Assembly: GCA_963556495.2 (NCBI GenBank) | Contig: OY747712.1 | Span: 15,225,235 to 15,289,234 of the forward strand | DNA length: 64,000 bases | Origin: Valencia hispanica | Taxonomy: Eukaryota > Chordata > Actinopteri > Cyprinodontiformes > Valenciidae | Reading direction: 5' to 3' | In this document: positions 37,187 through 49,960 of the stretch, piece after piece | Layout of the letters: each line of letters opens with the position of its first letter | How positions within the stretch are numbered: the first letter of the stretch is position 1 | The notes under the pieces: generated by a model | What the model saw: the letters and a program-made list of their open reading frames with translations, nothing else | Database searches by the model: none | Told to the model about the DNA's origin: nothing | Position numbers and translations under genes: made by a program

Positions 37187-37320
37187 GGGATAATGCCCGA
37201 CGAGGTGTCCATTAACAGAAATTAATGGACTTCGCGGAAGCAACCGTCCTCCGCGAACGGTTCACGCCTCTGCCTCGTCCATTAATTTCTGTTTATGGAC
37301 ACCTTGTCGGGCATTATCCC
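37187..37320. repeat. Perfect-type palindrome (44-bp arms) inside the hAT element
   Basis: Arms 37187-37230 and 37277-37320 are reverse complements at 42 of 44 positions, beginning GGGATAATGCCCGAC. The 46-bp centre contains a second inverted pair, TTCGCGGA (37231-37238) and TCCGCGAA (37250-37257). No coding potential. It is a compact palindromic MITE or a cruciform-forming insertion in the hAT element. Confidence 0.9.
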
Positions 37321-37696
37321 TTCCATGTTTGACTGCATTGAACAGAACTGCTAAAACAGAGAAAATGAAAAATTCGGGGGTTCTTGAGCCAACATGGGGA
37401 GAATTCTAGCTAAGCTATCCTGACACATCTTAGCCTAATATTACAAGTTCGCTACCTGTGTGGTCCACTAACAATATAGGCCTACTTACAAACTCACCTT
37501 TTCTTGTGAAATATTGGATAACATACTGTCGACCCTTTGCCTCTTTCACTTCTCTTATTTTTTTCTCTGCGTTTTTTGATTTCCTGATTTTTGAGGCATT
37601 TTGACTTCCTCTTCCGTCAACGCTATGGCGCTGTAAGTGAAGCGGTTTGTGTTGCCTGGATACAATTTGGGCGGACTGAACCATTTTATGATAATC

Positions 37697-37745
37697 GAGA
37701 GGGGGAGAGGGGGAGAGGGGGAGAGGGGGAGAGGGGGAGAGGGGC
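37697..37745. repeat. GGGGGAGA minisatellite
   Basis: About six tandem 8-bp G/A units within the hAT element; purine-only on the plus strand. Confidence 0.9.
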
Positions 37746-37950
37746 CCACGGACGTTTGTGTTTCCTAAACAAATACATTTTTAGACACCAGGAAACAGCA
37801 AATAGAATAATTTAAAGTTAATAATTTTTACTATCAAATATTTTTTTTAGCATCACAATTTTATTGGGGGCTTCTCTGGGCCCCCTCATAGTCATGGGCC
37901 CCGAGAATCGTCATCGTTTACCCCCCCTTTACGGCGCCCTAGCTCACATT

Positions 37951-39250
37951 AGAACCACCACTAAGCCTTTAGAACCTTTTGTGACTGAGATGACACTGAG
38001 AAAAAACAAAAAAAAAACAAATCTACAACTTTACTTTATATCACAGTATGTTTTCTTCAATAGGTTACAGTTTATAGATATTGTTTAATATCGTTTTTTC
38101 AAAATATACAACTAATGTTTTCAGGAATTGATTGTTTTTACAGGAGTAAATTCCTCCATGTTTTCTGTGGTTAGATGCATCATAGAGCTTCAAACAAATC
38201 GAACTCTTTGGAACATGCACACTGCACCTGTTGTTGTTTTTTCGGGCTATTTGAGAATGGGCAATTTCATTTGCCCAGTTGTAAAACCTGAATATGTAAA
38301 TGTATCTTACCATAGTTGCATGGAAAGTGAGTTGTTTTTTAGAATAAAAAAAAAGAAATTTTCTACGGCTTAAAAATGAGGCAGTGGACACTCATTTTTA
38401 GAGAAGGTTTCAATAATTTTCATCTTTAATAAAAACATAACCCACATATAACATGATAAATACAGCTTAATACTTAGCAGGAATTACGTTTGCATTCAAA
38501 CGTAATGCAAATGTATTTTTAAAATGTTTAACTCTGCTCCTGTGTTGCTGTTGCCTTTCCAAACTGACAATTTAATTAAACATACATCAAGTTGATAAAT
38601 TTTGAGGAATTTAATTTCAATTAACCTTAATCAACCTTTGCTGTGTCTTGGAAAACTTTTAGTTCATATCGTTCTCTCCTTTGTTTTTTAGCTGCTCAGT
38701 GGTGCAACTCCGATCCTCCTCTGAGGAGCTGCTGCTTTGATCTGATGAATGAAACAATATCTAATCAACTCCCTGGTGTGTGTAAGTGTGTTTTTTTTTT
38801 AAAAATCTGTTGAAGAATCTCAACCCAACACCCCCTGCCCTGCTCTGCTGTTCTTTCCATTGACTTTACACACCTGATCCCTATGACCTGAATACAATGA
38901 GGCGTACGCGTCTGTAGTTAAGCTTGCCCCTGTTAGACCCACACTGCAACACCAGGATCAGCTGATGAGCAATCAGCCCCCAAATGTAGACTTGTGAATT
39001 TTTATCACCAGCTGAGCAACCTATCTAGACCTCATTACATAACAAATCTGGATTTGCTAGTTAAATGAACTTTAATTCTATTCAAGCTAAATTCGGAATA
39101 TCTTTAATGAGTGATAGTGATAAGGGAGCCAATTTTAAACCATATTAGATTAAAGCATTATGTTCATGCTTTGAATACACACATTTGCAAACACAGTAAT
39201 AATTCCTCATTTGGACTTCAGCTAACTGCAGAGAGCAATTATTTAACCTT
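37951..39250. other. Intergenic sequence with no recognised feature
   Basis: AT-rich. Contains one exact 10-bp hairpin (38483-38506). No exon or repeat supported. Confidence 0.4.
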
Positions 39251-40017
39251 GCAGTGCCTCCTGGACAAGCTTAAGAAAAGGGTTATATACAGTAGTGGGT
39301 TCTTGCATGAATCCTGCCCTGGGTGACCCCCTAATTCTATACCACCACCCTTAATCCCTTTATCATATACAACTTATTAGAAACATATTGATATGTTCAG
39401 TATTAGTCTTGTGCTTTACAAAACTTACTTTATAGAAGAACCAAATATACTCAGAAATACTTTTAATTTTAAATCCAGTCCTATTTTTTTAAACCCCAAA
39501 AACTATGAAAACTACTTTAAAATAGGACTGACCACAAATCTCCAGCTCAGGCACAGACTTTAACATTATTTGCCAGCCAAATTTTCTGCAAATAACAGTG
39601 TCCTGCATCTCATTGACTGTGCTAATGGCGTTCCTCAAGCCTTGCCACTCTCCAAGGAGAGCCATATTTCCCCTATAAAACAAACACCACTGGTTCTAAA
39701 TTTTATGAAATCCAGTATCTATCAGGTGGCTAACTCTCTAAGTCTGCTCAGTTGTTGCATTTCATCAGGCACACTTTACAAATCCGCATTAGGCAGCCCT
39801 AACGAAACCATAGAGTCTTTGTGTACGTGTCTGTATGCAGTTCCCCTCCATTATCAGAATATTTAGAGTAACCAGGCCCTTAATCTGGTCTACAATGGTT
39901 TCCAAATGATTGCAAGCCAACTGGAGGAAGACCAGGCCTTTAACGCTGTTTTTTTAAGGCTGAGGTTTGGGTTTGGTCAGATGATGCATGGCCACCGAGG
40001 TGCTGAGGAATCAGCAA
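39250..40017 (-). pseudogene. Truncated tandem duplicate of lrrc30, decayed
   Basis: 39720-40017 aligns in order with the lrrc30 coding strand: CATTTCATCAGGCACACTTT against CATCTCATCAGGCACACTTT; CAATGGTTTCCAAATGATTG against CGATGGTCTCCAAACGGTTG; GGAAGACCAGGCCTTTAACG against GGAAGACCAGTCCTTTCATG; TTTGGTCAGATGATGCATGGCC against TTTGGTCAGATGGTGCATGGC. A second piece, 39254-39310, matches the lrrc30 C-terminal codons (CTTGCAGTGCCTCCTGGA against CTTGCAGCACCTCATGGA). About 390 bp of other DNA separates the two. Only codons from about 150 to the end are represented. There are internal deletions and no usable frame. It lies just downstream of lrrc30 on the same strand, so it is a tandem partial duplication. 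Confidence 0.85.
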
Positions 40018-40062
40018 ACATCACTCACATACATACAGTCACACCCAAACAGTGGTGCTTCT

Positions 40063-41349
<1,287 letters not shown>

Positions 41350-41350
<1 letters not shown>

Positions 41351-41715
41351 TTGAGGCCACTGCTACAGTTAATAATCTTATAACTGATCATAAAAATAAC
41401 CACATACGGAACCCTCCACCTTTACCGGGACCCCTGTTTAGGGATTTGTAAAAATAATCTTTACATAATACTGTACAAAAACTAGTTTTTTTCAACATGA
41501 CAATGCTTCATACATTATTATATTGTAGCATACATAGAGACGATCCTGGGTAATCAAGTGTTTTATAGGGTTTATGCCTGGATACTGACACTGCCTAGAA
41601 ATAAGGGTGAGTTTGTGTGCCTATTAAACATTTTCTATGTTGACTTGGCCACAGGTTTGTCTCATTACCCTGTTGAAGGACCAAATGATTCAGAGGCCAC
41701 CAGATTTCTAATTTA
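41350..41715. other. Intergenic sequence with no recognised feature
   Basis: Nothing beyond AT-rich unique sequence. Confidence 0.4.
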
Positions 41716-41719
41716 TTCA

Positions 41720-42295
41720 GTCAAATCCAATCCACTTTATTCATAAAGCACTTAATACACAACAATGGTGAGCCAAGTGCTGAACATCAACACAGCATTC
41801 AGCACTCAAAGATAAAAGAAATATTAAAAAAATAATAAAAAACATAACATACATAAATATACTAAAATCCAACAACATATCAAATCAATCAGTATTAAAA
41901 GCCAATGGAAATAAGTGGGTCTTAAGGAGAGTTTTAAAAACTGAGGGTGGTAAAGGTTGTCTTATGGTAGAAGGCAGCTGACTCCACTGTTTAGGACCTT
42001 GCAACAGCAAAGGTCCGATCACCTCTAAGCTTCAGCCTAGTCTTAGGAATCACCAGTAGCTGCTGGCCAGCAGACCTTAAAAGAGGTCCAATAAATAGGG
42101 AGGTGCAAATCCGTTATGAAGAATTTTAAAATGGACTATAAAAGCAACCGGTGGCCAATGAAGAGAAGCCAACACTGGCGAGATATACTCTGACTTGCAG
42201 GTACCCATCAGCAAGCGTGCTGCAGCATTCTGGACCATCTGCAGGCGGGAGAGAGAAACTTGAGAAACCCCAACATACAGAGCATAGTAAGGCAA
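41720..42295 (-). mobile_element. LINE (L2/Rex1-like) 3' end
   Basis: The minus-strand frame 42077-42295 carries SLSRLQMVQNAAARLLMGTC, then YISPVLASLHWPPVAF and HFKILHNGFAPPYLLDL, the late reverse-transcriptase pattern of a fish LINE. Downstream 3' UTR runs to a retroelement-type terminus (read on minus: AAGTGCTTTATGAATAAAGTGG). Inactive, 5'-truncated. Confidence 0.8.
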
Positions 42296-42350
42296 GGCAA
42301 GGCAATTTTATTTGTATAGCACACTTTCAACAACAAGGTAATTCAGCTAG
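42289..42350 (-). mobile_element. L2-like LINE 3' terminus fragment
   Basis: AAGGCAAGGCAAGGCAATTT, then TATAGCACACTTTCAACAAC. This is the reverse complement of the terminus at 3840-3893, so it is the last 60 bp of that L2-like family. Confidence 0.8.
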
Positions 42351-42433
42351 TAGTCCAACCTTGTTGTAATGAATGCATGAATGAGATTTTCAAAGTCCTT
42401 CTTTGTTAAGACAGGCTTAATTTTTGACAATTG

Positions 42434-42435
<2 letters not shown>

Positions 42436-42523
<88 letters not shown>
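42436..42523. repeat. (TA)44 microsatellite
   Basis: Uninterrupted TA array directly abutting the LINE fragment to its right. Confidence 0.99.
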
Positions 42524-42527
<4 letters not shown>

Positions 42528-42740
42528 CACTGCCCCGAGTCCTCCGATTACCACTTTCTACTATCACCTTCACCTTCCAAGCCTTCTCTAGCTCCTCTCT
42601 GAGCCCTTGGTATTTCTCAAGTTTCTTATGTTCCTTCTTCTTTGTGTTACCAACACTTGATATTGCCACATCCACCACAACGGCTTTCCTCTGCTCTTTA
42701 TCAACCACCACAATGTCCAGTTGGTTCGCCATTACCATAG
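42524..42740 (-). mobile_element. LINE fragment, C-terminal domain (Rex6/R4-like), cut by (TA)n
   Basis: The minus strand reads MANQLDIVVVDKEQRKAVVV, then DVAISSVGN, KKKEHKKLEKYQGLREELEK and WKVKVIVE. This resembles the C-terminal segment of fish LINEs with a restriction-enzyme-like endonuclease, in which a (P)D...VDVAI.D pattern is typical. The frame slips after this and stops abruptly at the (TA)n array, with no 3' UTR. Group assignment is by pattern memory. Confidence 0.65.
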
Positions 42741-42931
42741 GTGTGTATATAAAAAAAATTAAAAAAATATATAAATATATATCCCACAGTACCCTGGTGA
42801 GTCATTGCAAAAAAGTTTTTTTCTCTATCTCCCTTACAGTTCTCTTTCATGCACATGGTGTCAAGATAAACTTGTTCCTCTTCCAGCCTGGTGTGTCATA
42901 GTTCCAGTTGTTTGTTTAAAACTTGTCATGA

Positions 42932-43435
42932 TTATTAGCTCTGTTGCCTTGCAGCAGGAAGGTCCTAGGTTTAGATCCCAGCCAGGGATTCTGAATGGGG
43001 TTTGCATGTTGCTTTGTGTATTTGTGGACTCTCTCTGAGTACTCTGGCATCCTCCTTCAGACCAAAAGAATGCCTGTTATGTCCATTGGCCCATTCTAGG
43101 CTGTCCTTCGGTCTGAGGTTGTGTGTGTATGGACAGTGGGGCAAAAAAGTATTTGGCAGCCACCAAGCTGTCCCACTTAAAAATATGACAGAGGTCTGTA
43201 ATATTCATCATAGGTACACTTCAACTGTGTTAGACAGAATGCAAAGAATTTATTTGGGATAACTTACACAATCAGTGGCTGCCAAATACTTTTGTGCCTC
43301 ATGTGTACACGATTGTCTGTCTGCGTGTTGCCTTGTGAAAGATTGGCAATCTGTTCATGGCCTAAAGAGATTTTAATCCAATGACAGCTCCAGATAGGTA
43401 CCAGCTTATTGCATCAGCTTAGAAAATCAGTGGAT
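42932..43435 (+). mobile_element. SINE copy interrupted by a MITE
   Basis: Head TAGCTCTGTTGCCTTGCAGC with B-box-like GGTTTAGATCC, then GGTTTGCATGTTGC and GAGTACTCTGGCATCCTCC. The 3' part resumes at 43305 (GATTGTCTGTCTGCG, CAGATAGG, AGTGGATGGATT). Same family as 33394-33801 but more decayed. The 169-bp gap is a Tc1-type MITE. Confidence 0.75.
43134..43302. mobile_element. Tc1-type MITE
   Basis: Terminal inverted repeats: left CAGTGGGGCAAAAAAGTATT then TGGCAGCCACC; right, read inward, CATGAGGCACAAAAGTATTT then GGCAGCCACTG. Internal block ATTCATCATAGGTACACTTC is typical of the parent Tc1 family. No ORF. Confidence 0.85.
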
Positions 43436-43632
43436 GGATTTGAAGTAGACATGGGCAAGAGTACCAACTTTTTTGTAGCCATTTTGGCGCTTCAATATGT
43501 AATATGTTCTCTTGCCTTTCCTATTTTAATGTTCCAAATCATGGAAATGGGAAGTCAGTCACCCTTTGATCAACCTAAAATAGTAAAAAAGCATTAACTA
43601 AAAACAAGAAATGAATTTATTTTAAGGAAAAC

Positions 43633-43739
<107 letters not shown>

Positions 43740-45150
43740 ATAATATAAGCAACAACTGCTTAGGATTTCTGTTTTTCACAATGGTTTACATATCCATCAC
43801 CGTCTACTTCGTCTCACCATTATTCACATCCCAAATCAGCAACAGCTCTGAGCACCCTCATAGTACATCAGTATGAGCTGCTTTTACTCTCAAGTGCAAA
43901 AGGACACTGAGTATTTCAGTGTGTTCCTATAACTCTGCTGCTACTTAATTCTGCTATTTAATCTCACTTATGTTGCCCCCAAAGGGATGTATCTCCCTTT
44001 ACATGAAAAAGTACACTGAAGCACATTTACATTTTTGAATTTGCCTTTCCCTCCAGCAACCGTCGTGGTAAAAACTTTGTAATGTATCGTCCCTAAAGAC
44101 ATTTTTCTTAAGTACTTCCCAGCAATTATTGCTCAAGGGTATTTGTTCATGTTCTTTGCAAAATTTCATAGAAAATTTAAATCATTATATATTTTTAGTA
44201 TTTGCTTGAGCTGAATCTTTTCTTTTACCATCTCTATAAGCAACAGTTCTCATGGATGCATTCAGTGTGTGTCATTGGACAATGCAGGTGAAAACTCTTA
44301 TAGGTTTGAAACACCCTGACTCTTTAAAGCTTGTTCTGTGAAAAACAGCCACCTTTCAGACTCAAAATAAGTTATGCCCTGAAGGCAGAGAGGGGTTATA
44401 TGTAGGTGAAATTTTGATATTAGGTAATCATTCAGAAATGTCTCTGAACCTCTGATGTCAAGTTAGGCGGAGGGGAAGTAGTTCAAGGGTAAACTGAGGT
44501 CTGTGAGATGAGGAAACGTTTTAAAGCAAAATGCTTGAAGGCTTTTAAATGTTTGTTAATGAATGTAAAATCTTGTGGAAGATTCAACATTCTCAACACC
44601 AACATGAACTCTGAGCTATGAATACATACGCATACATTGAGCACATTTAACCTGTTGAGGGAATATTGAATTTGACCCTATGGCAGTTTGAAGTATCTCT
44701 AAATCAGGATTGCATATTTCACATTTCATATTCTGATAATAGGATTATGTTGGGTGGAGGATGTTTTTTTGGCTTTAAAAAACAAATCTGTTTTCTCATT
44801 ACCCTAAGTAGTTTTTTTTTTGTTTTTTTAAATCAACGAGACTGTAATTTTGCAGTGTCATGTCTCCATTAATCTTCAATGCTGGATTTTCTTGGCAGAG
44901 ATTTAAGGTGTCTATTTTGAGATTAAGGCTACAGCTGAATCCTAAAGGATTCATGCTTTATTTGCCTTTATTGCTGCCTTTACGTTTTTGTTCTGCCTCC
45001 TTTTTCTTTTGTCTTATTTTTTCTCCCAATTAAAGGTATGGCGTGTCTATGGAGTCTGCGTTTAGCTGTTTCTCTACTAGAAAGATGTACTGCTGCCGAT
45101 TACTTTGTTTACTCTGTTTGTTTACTTTTAGAGAAAGTACACCTGGTCCT
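43740..45150. other. Intergenic sequence with no recognised feature
   Basis: AT-rich. No exon, RNA gene or known repeat supported. Confidence 0.4.
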
Positions 45151-46100
45151 GTGATTAAGTACTGAGGTGTGCATCTTTCCTTGGACAGACTCACATGGAA
45201 GGTTCTTCTGGACCACTGCTTTCCATTTCACCAAAACCTTGCTCAGGATGAGGGACTGCTGCAAACCACGTGACTCAAAGTACTCAGTTGGGTTTCTTGA
45301 TAGAGAAATAGTGTAATACAACAAACACTGACCGAAAAAGTATATTTGAAGCTGTAGCTTATCCTATTGACCTTTTATTGATGTAAAGAATATTTAAAAT
45401 TTCACTTAATCAAAGCTTAAGTGTACGAAAGCTGAGCTGAAACAATCTAAGAATAACAACCCAACATCAAGTGCTCATACCAAAGTCCTGTACTCAACCA
45501 CTAGAGAATTTTTGAGCTGAAACATGGTACTCTGTGTTTTTCTGTTTCTCCATCCTGGACAGTCACTGAAAAAGCGATTGCTGGTAATAACAGTTTGTGT
45601 TCTCTTTGTTTTCTTTACATAGAAAGTACACCTGACTCAGCGTTTCTTCTAAATCTGCCAGGGGTATGAATAGTTTTGAGCTTCTTCTGTATTTTTCAGT
45701 GTCCTGTCTCAACTCACAGCCATCCAAAATGTATTCTGTATTACTTATATTGAAATGTAATTGTTCCTTTTCACTGTCGCCACATGGTTGCACAGGAGGA
45801 GGTACAGCAACAAAGTCAATGACTTGATGCAGTGGACTTCACTTCCTTAGAAAAATAACTTTTTTTTTTACCAATTTACATTGCATAATCAGCTAAATTT
45901 GACCTAATTGTGGTACATGTTGGATCAAATCAGAATATGCAATTGTATTTAAATCTTATTTGGATTGTATAAGCATAAATTTGATAGATTTTTTGCAGAT
46001 TGGAAGTTAAAAAGAACCCTTTAAGTTTGTTGTATATATTGACTGCATATCAATAAACTGAATTAAACTGAACTGATTTCAGTTCAGTTCAATTTCAGTC
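45150..46100 (+). mobile_element. LINE 3' end fragments (same family as 24420-24708)
   Basis: Two overlapping-type tails. 45170-45290 has TTGCTCAGGATGAGGGACTG; 45560-46100 has CACTGTCGCCACATGGTTGC, CAAAGTCAATGACTTGATGC and a terminal AATAAACTGAATTAAACTGA. No reverse-transcriptase frame remains. Confidence 0.65.
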
Positions 46101-46940
46101 CTGTATTAAAAACATTATTTTTAAGAAATTGCTACAAAAAAGACAGAAACATGTCACAGAAACCCAAGAATGCAAAGAAAAGACATCCACATTTTATGAT
46201 CTTATCAGCCTTTCTAGGTCCAAGTGGGACTAGAACCAGCCACAGTCATCACTCTTCTCCCAGTGCAGTAATCAAAGTACAAGGTACCTCTGGGGACTCT
46301 GTGGTTTTGCTGTGAGCGAGGCTACATCAGCACTTATGAGTGATAGGCTCGACTGTGTCTGTGCAGAATTGGACATCAGAGCTGCTAAGGTGCATTGACC
46401 ACTCAAGCAGATGCCCTGCTTGTGCAGCAAATCTCATCTGGGATTTTCTTTCTAAATGTCAATATCTCAACATCAAAATACTGTGTGTAGAAAAAAGTAG
46501 CTGAGTACTAGGTTTCTTGTGTCTCTGCTTGAAAATGCGCTTCATCCCAGAGTTTTTAAGTTTGAACGAGATCTGCAGTGTGGATGCTATACAGATATGT
46601 GTGCCTCTGCAAATTTCTCATGCAGCTGGGGAGAGCTATATCCTGCTATCATCTTTTTTACAAGAAAAACAACACCTCAGCTATATCCATCAGAGCACAC
46701 CCTCCTTCAGCGTGGAAATACATCTCCAGAGTGGCAACACACAGTCCAGAACAAATGCTGTCAAACATGCTAAAAACCTTCATAAATATGTGCCCATTAT
46801 ATCTAAACAGTATTATATTACCCAGAAAGTGCAAAAAGTTATGAACTGAGGAAACTGGTGGGTTACAGAAAGTTGGCCATATGACTGCACACTCAAACCG
46901 ATAGATGTCATTATAACCTTCATTGCCTTGCAAAATGTGT
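46100..46940. other. Intergenic sequence with no recognised feature
   Basis: Several overlapping open frames at 46517-46957 on both strands show no motif and no splice structure. Treated as non-coding. Confidence 0.4.
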
Positions 46941-47560
46941 CTACTAGCTGTGCACATCTAGAGACAGAAATGTTTTCCCATTCATTTTTGCAATTAAGCT
47001 TAAAGCTTAGTCAAATTGAATGGAGATCATCTGTGAATATGAGTTTTCAAATCCTGCCACAGAGTCTAACATTAGATTCAGGTCTGGACTTAAACATATA
47101 AATATGCTTTGATCTAAACCAGTCCATTGTAGCTCTGACTACCCTTATTGTTCTCATGCTGGAAGTTGAACCTTTGACCCATGGTCTCTTGCACCCTTTT
47201 AACAGGTCTTTTTCCAGTCTGTTCCAGTCATCTTTATTCGGACACGACTAGAACACTCTCCCATCTGACTAGAGCACCTTCATCCTTATGGTTGCTGCAT
47301 TCTTTACTTGGTTTGGGGCTAACTGCAAAAAGGATTTCTTATGGCTCTGTTTCAACAATAACTTTCTTCTTCCCCTCACATCTGAGCTGTGGACTCTGCA
47401 CGTCCCCCAGAGTTATCATGAACCTTTCATTGGTTCTCTGAGTAATAAACCACTTGCCAAACATGTCAGTTCCGATAGACAGCAATACCCTTGTAGAATT
47501 GCAATTGCAACGCTTGATATATTTTTTATACTTTAACAATGCTTTAAACTTCTCAAATTA
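46940..47560 (-). mobile_element. Tc1-like transposon relic
   Basis: Reverse complement of Tc1 landmarks: ATATGCTTTGATCTAAACC, AGTCCATTGTAGCTCTGACT, CATCTGACTAGAGCACCTTC, GGATTTCTTATGGCTCTGTT, ATCTGAGCTGTGGACTCTGC, CCCCCAGAGTTATCATG. Decayed, ends missing. Confidence 0.85.
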
Positions 47561-47749
47561 AATACAAAGAGGTTTGCTGTCATGAAATGAATGTAAGGCA
47601 CGCTAACTTTATAACACCGTCCAGCAACACGTTGCTATACTAATGTGACAAGAGATGCTTGCCATGTGTGCCTTTTTTGAATCAAATTGCTACTTTAAGA
47701 ATAACAACAAATGAGTGAGAAAAGCTTTCAGTTTAAATGAAAAGAAAAT

Positions 47750-48620
47750 GAGATTCACTGTTCCTCCTGGAAGCAACACCTCAATACGGAGCCCCATTAG
47801 CGCCAAATGAAGATGAGGTATTCAACCTGAAAAGAGTTACACCCCCCTGTCCTCGGGGTGGCAAAAATGATCTCATTTGCGGAAGCTCATCTGCTTATGT
47901 GGAACAATAATGACTCTGGATGAGCTACCTTTTGAGACTTCACTTTAACATATATGTCATTATTACTTGTTCATTACTTTGGGGGCTTCTTGCAGTGACA
48001 GGTGATATATGGCCTCACTGTTGGAGAAGCTGTTGTAGGTGTCTGAATCCTGTTGAAATGTTAGGAGCAGATGCCAAGACCTCAAGCTCCTTAGAGTCTA
48101 TACGGGAGACACATTACTCCCTGAAGCCAGTGCTTTTACTGAAAAATTTGTTACCTCTTTAGACAGAATGCAAGATCAGGTCTGAGAAACAAGAATTATG
48201 CATTTAGCATGCCTTTTCAGATAAAATTACCACTGTGCAAAGGGGAAAAGCCTGCAAACAGCGCTGCACCTGAGCTGGTAATCGTCTATTATTCAGCATG
48301 TGCAGATGTGAATATTCACACCGGTGGACACTTTCCATTTGTGTAAATGCATGCATCCCCCCTCAGCTAATGGAGTCAGTAGGAAGAGGTATCCCATTTT
48401 TTGTCAGAATTTGAGGATATGTCAGACATTTGAATTGGCATCTGGAAATTGGCTGTAACGCTGCTCTTTCCAAACCTCAAGGTGACACAAAGGATCTCCT
48501 CTGCAATGCAAATTAGCGGGTAGGAGTGTCCCGCTCAGAGGCTGTATGCGAGGCCAAGAACATTTCATTTTAATGTTTCAAATGCTCATTTCTTCACAAG
48601 ATTGGACACACTGAAGTTGC
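47750..48620. promoter_or_regulatory. Candidate conserved non-coding stretch (intergenic)
   Basis: Unique, mixed-composition sequence between repeats, for example GGAGCCCCATTAGCGCCAAA and TCATTTGCGGAAGCTCATCT at 47790-47895, and AATGCAAATTAGCGGGTAGG near 48510. It has homeodomain-type ATTAG sites and an octamer-like ATGCAAAT. No coding support. Speculative without alignment. Confidence 0.25.
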
Positions 48621-49605
48621 CCCTGGCTGCTTGTGCAAATGTTCAGCATAGAATTAAAGCTATTTTTAACGTCTTAAAACACAGTTAGAAGGCATGTCAG
48701 TGTCAGAAGAGCACAAACACAAGCTGCATCATCTCTGAATATATTTTACCTCCTTATCAACTACGAGAGAAACACCTCCACTGAGTATTTTGTAATCCCT
48801 CTAATCCCCCACCCCAGGCCCCATGCCAGGTATATGTAGTTAGATCTGCACTGAGACAGCCAGATTCACCCTCAGATACAGTAAACTGGGACAACATGAT
48901 GAATAGATAATAAAGGCACCCAGGAGACGGAGCTATCCGGGTTAACTCCGCCGTGTAAAGACACCATTTGTAACGATGGCTGGAATGAAAGTGGAATGGA
49001 AGTGAGCAAAGCTAACCAATGCTCCAAAGTGACCAAATCAGTTGTGACTTTGCTGATGCAGCAGATGGGAAGTACAAACCAATTGTGGCTGTGACAACAA
49101 CAAAGCAGGGTGATGAAGTACCACGAAGCAGCCAATCTGGGTCTCACCTGCTTACTGCCACAGAACACCAAGCCTCGCACAAAAATGATTTAACAATCAG
49201 TACAGTTTTACTCTTAACTTTGAGATTAACTGTCATATAAAGATGCAGGTTCAGTTTGATCCTTAAAGTGTTCAATCCCACACGCTAAGATGTAACTGAT
49301 AACTATGAGTTTGTTTCCTTCAACAAACATATCAAGGTGCTTTCATAATGAAATTAGTAAAACTTTTTCCTGCTATCAACCGAACAGTGGCTTAAGATAC
49401 AAGCTGCCCCACTGAGTCAACTCTTCCTTTCTCTTGTCCAGGCATCTTCTGTGTTCTGTTTCTACGAGGAACAAAATCCGTCAAAAAAATCCCACTTCTC
49501 TATGTGTCTGTGATTGGCCCGGCTTACCCAAGATGAATCAGCTATGTGTCAGTTAATAAGTTTGCATTCATACTGTAACCAGCAAAAGGTTTTTTAATCT
49601 TTAAC
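48620..49605. other. Intergenic sequence with no recognised feature
   Basis: No exon or known repeat supported. Confidence 0.4.
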
Positions 49606-49609
49606 ATTG

Positions 49610-49960
49610 AAGGTCCTTTTGGACCAATACCTCTGTGTTTTTTGTGTATCTTCTCTATCCTCTTGAACTACCTGTCAGTTGCTCATTCTGAGCCTGGTTC
49701 TCATGCAGATTTTTCCCTGTTACATAAAAGGTAGTGGTCCCTTTCCTCTCACCAAAAGCTCGCTCAGGAGGAGGGATTTCTTCATACTTAGTGACTCGGT
49801 GCTATTGGTTAGGTTTTCTTTCCTATGAAAAGCTTTGACCAAATACTAAACTGACTTTACTGCAAGAACTGAAAGAATATGTCTTCAGTTGAATTATATA
49901 CATTTACATTCAACTTGTTTATATGTTTTTCAATATTGCTGTCGTGTTTTTAATTAATAA
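49610..49960 (+). mobile_element. LINE 3' end fragment
   Basis: GAGCCTGGTTCTCATGCAG, TTTTTCCCTGTTACATAAAA, GCTCGCTCAGGAGGAGGGAT, TTAGTGACTCGGTGC. Same terminal family as 24420-24708, diverged. Confidence 0.55.

Larger units (their letters stand above)
35424..37942 (-). mobile_element. hAT transposon with both ends and 8-bp target duplication
   Basis: Left end CAGGGGCGCTGCTAAGG; right end, read inward, CTAGGGCGCCGTAAAGGGG. Subterminal GGGCCCC motifs lie at both sides. The element is flanked by CTCATATT (35416-35423) and CTCACATT (37943-37950), an 8-bp duplication with one mismatch as expected for hAT. The minus strand encodes transposase remnants: an N-terminal basic segment near 37500-37610 and the C-terminal dimerisation domain at 36007-36447. 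Most of the catalytic core is missing, so it is a deleted, inactive copy. Confidence 0.85.

Noticed and set aside
38483..38506. Exact 10-bp hairpin ATTACGTTTG / CAAACGTAAT
   Set aside because: Too short and isolated to suggest a terminator, miRNA or element end; expected occasionally by chance.
46517..46957. Several 84-110-codon frames on both strands
   Set aside because: Mutually overlapping, no motif, no splice signals consistent with any one frame.
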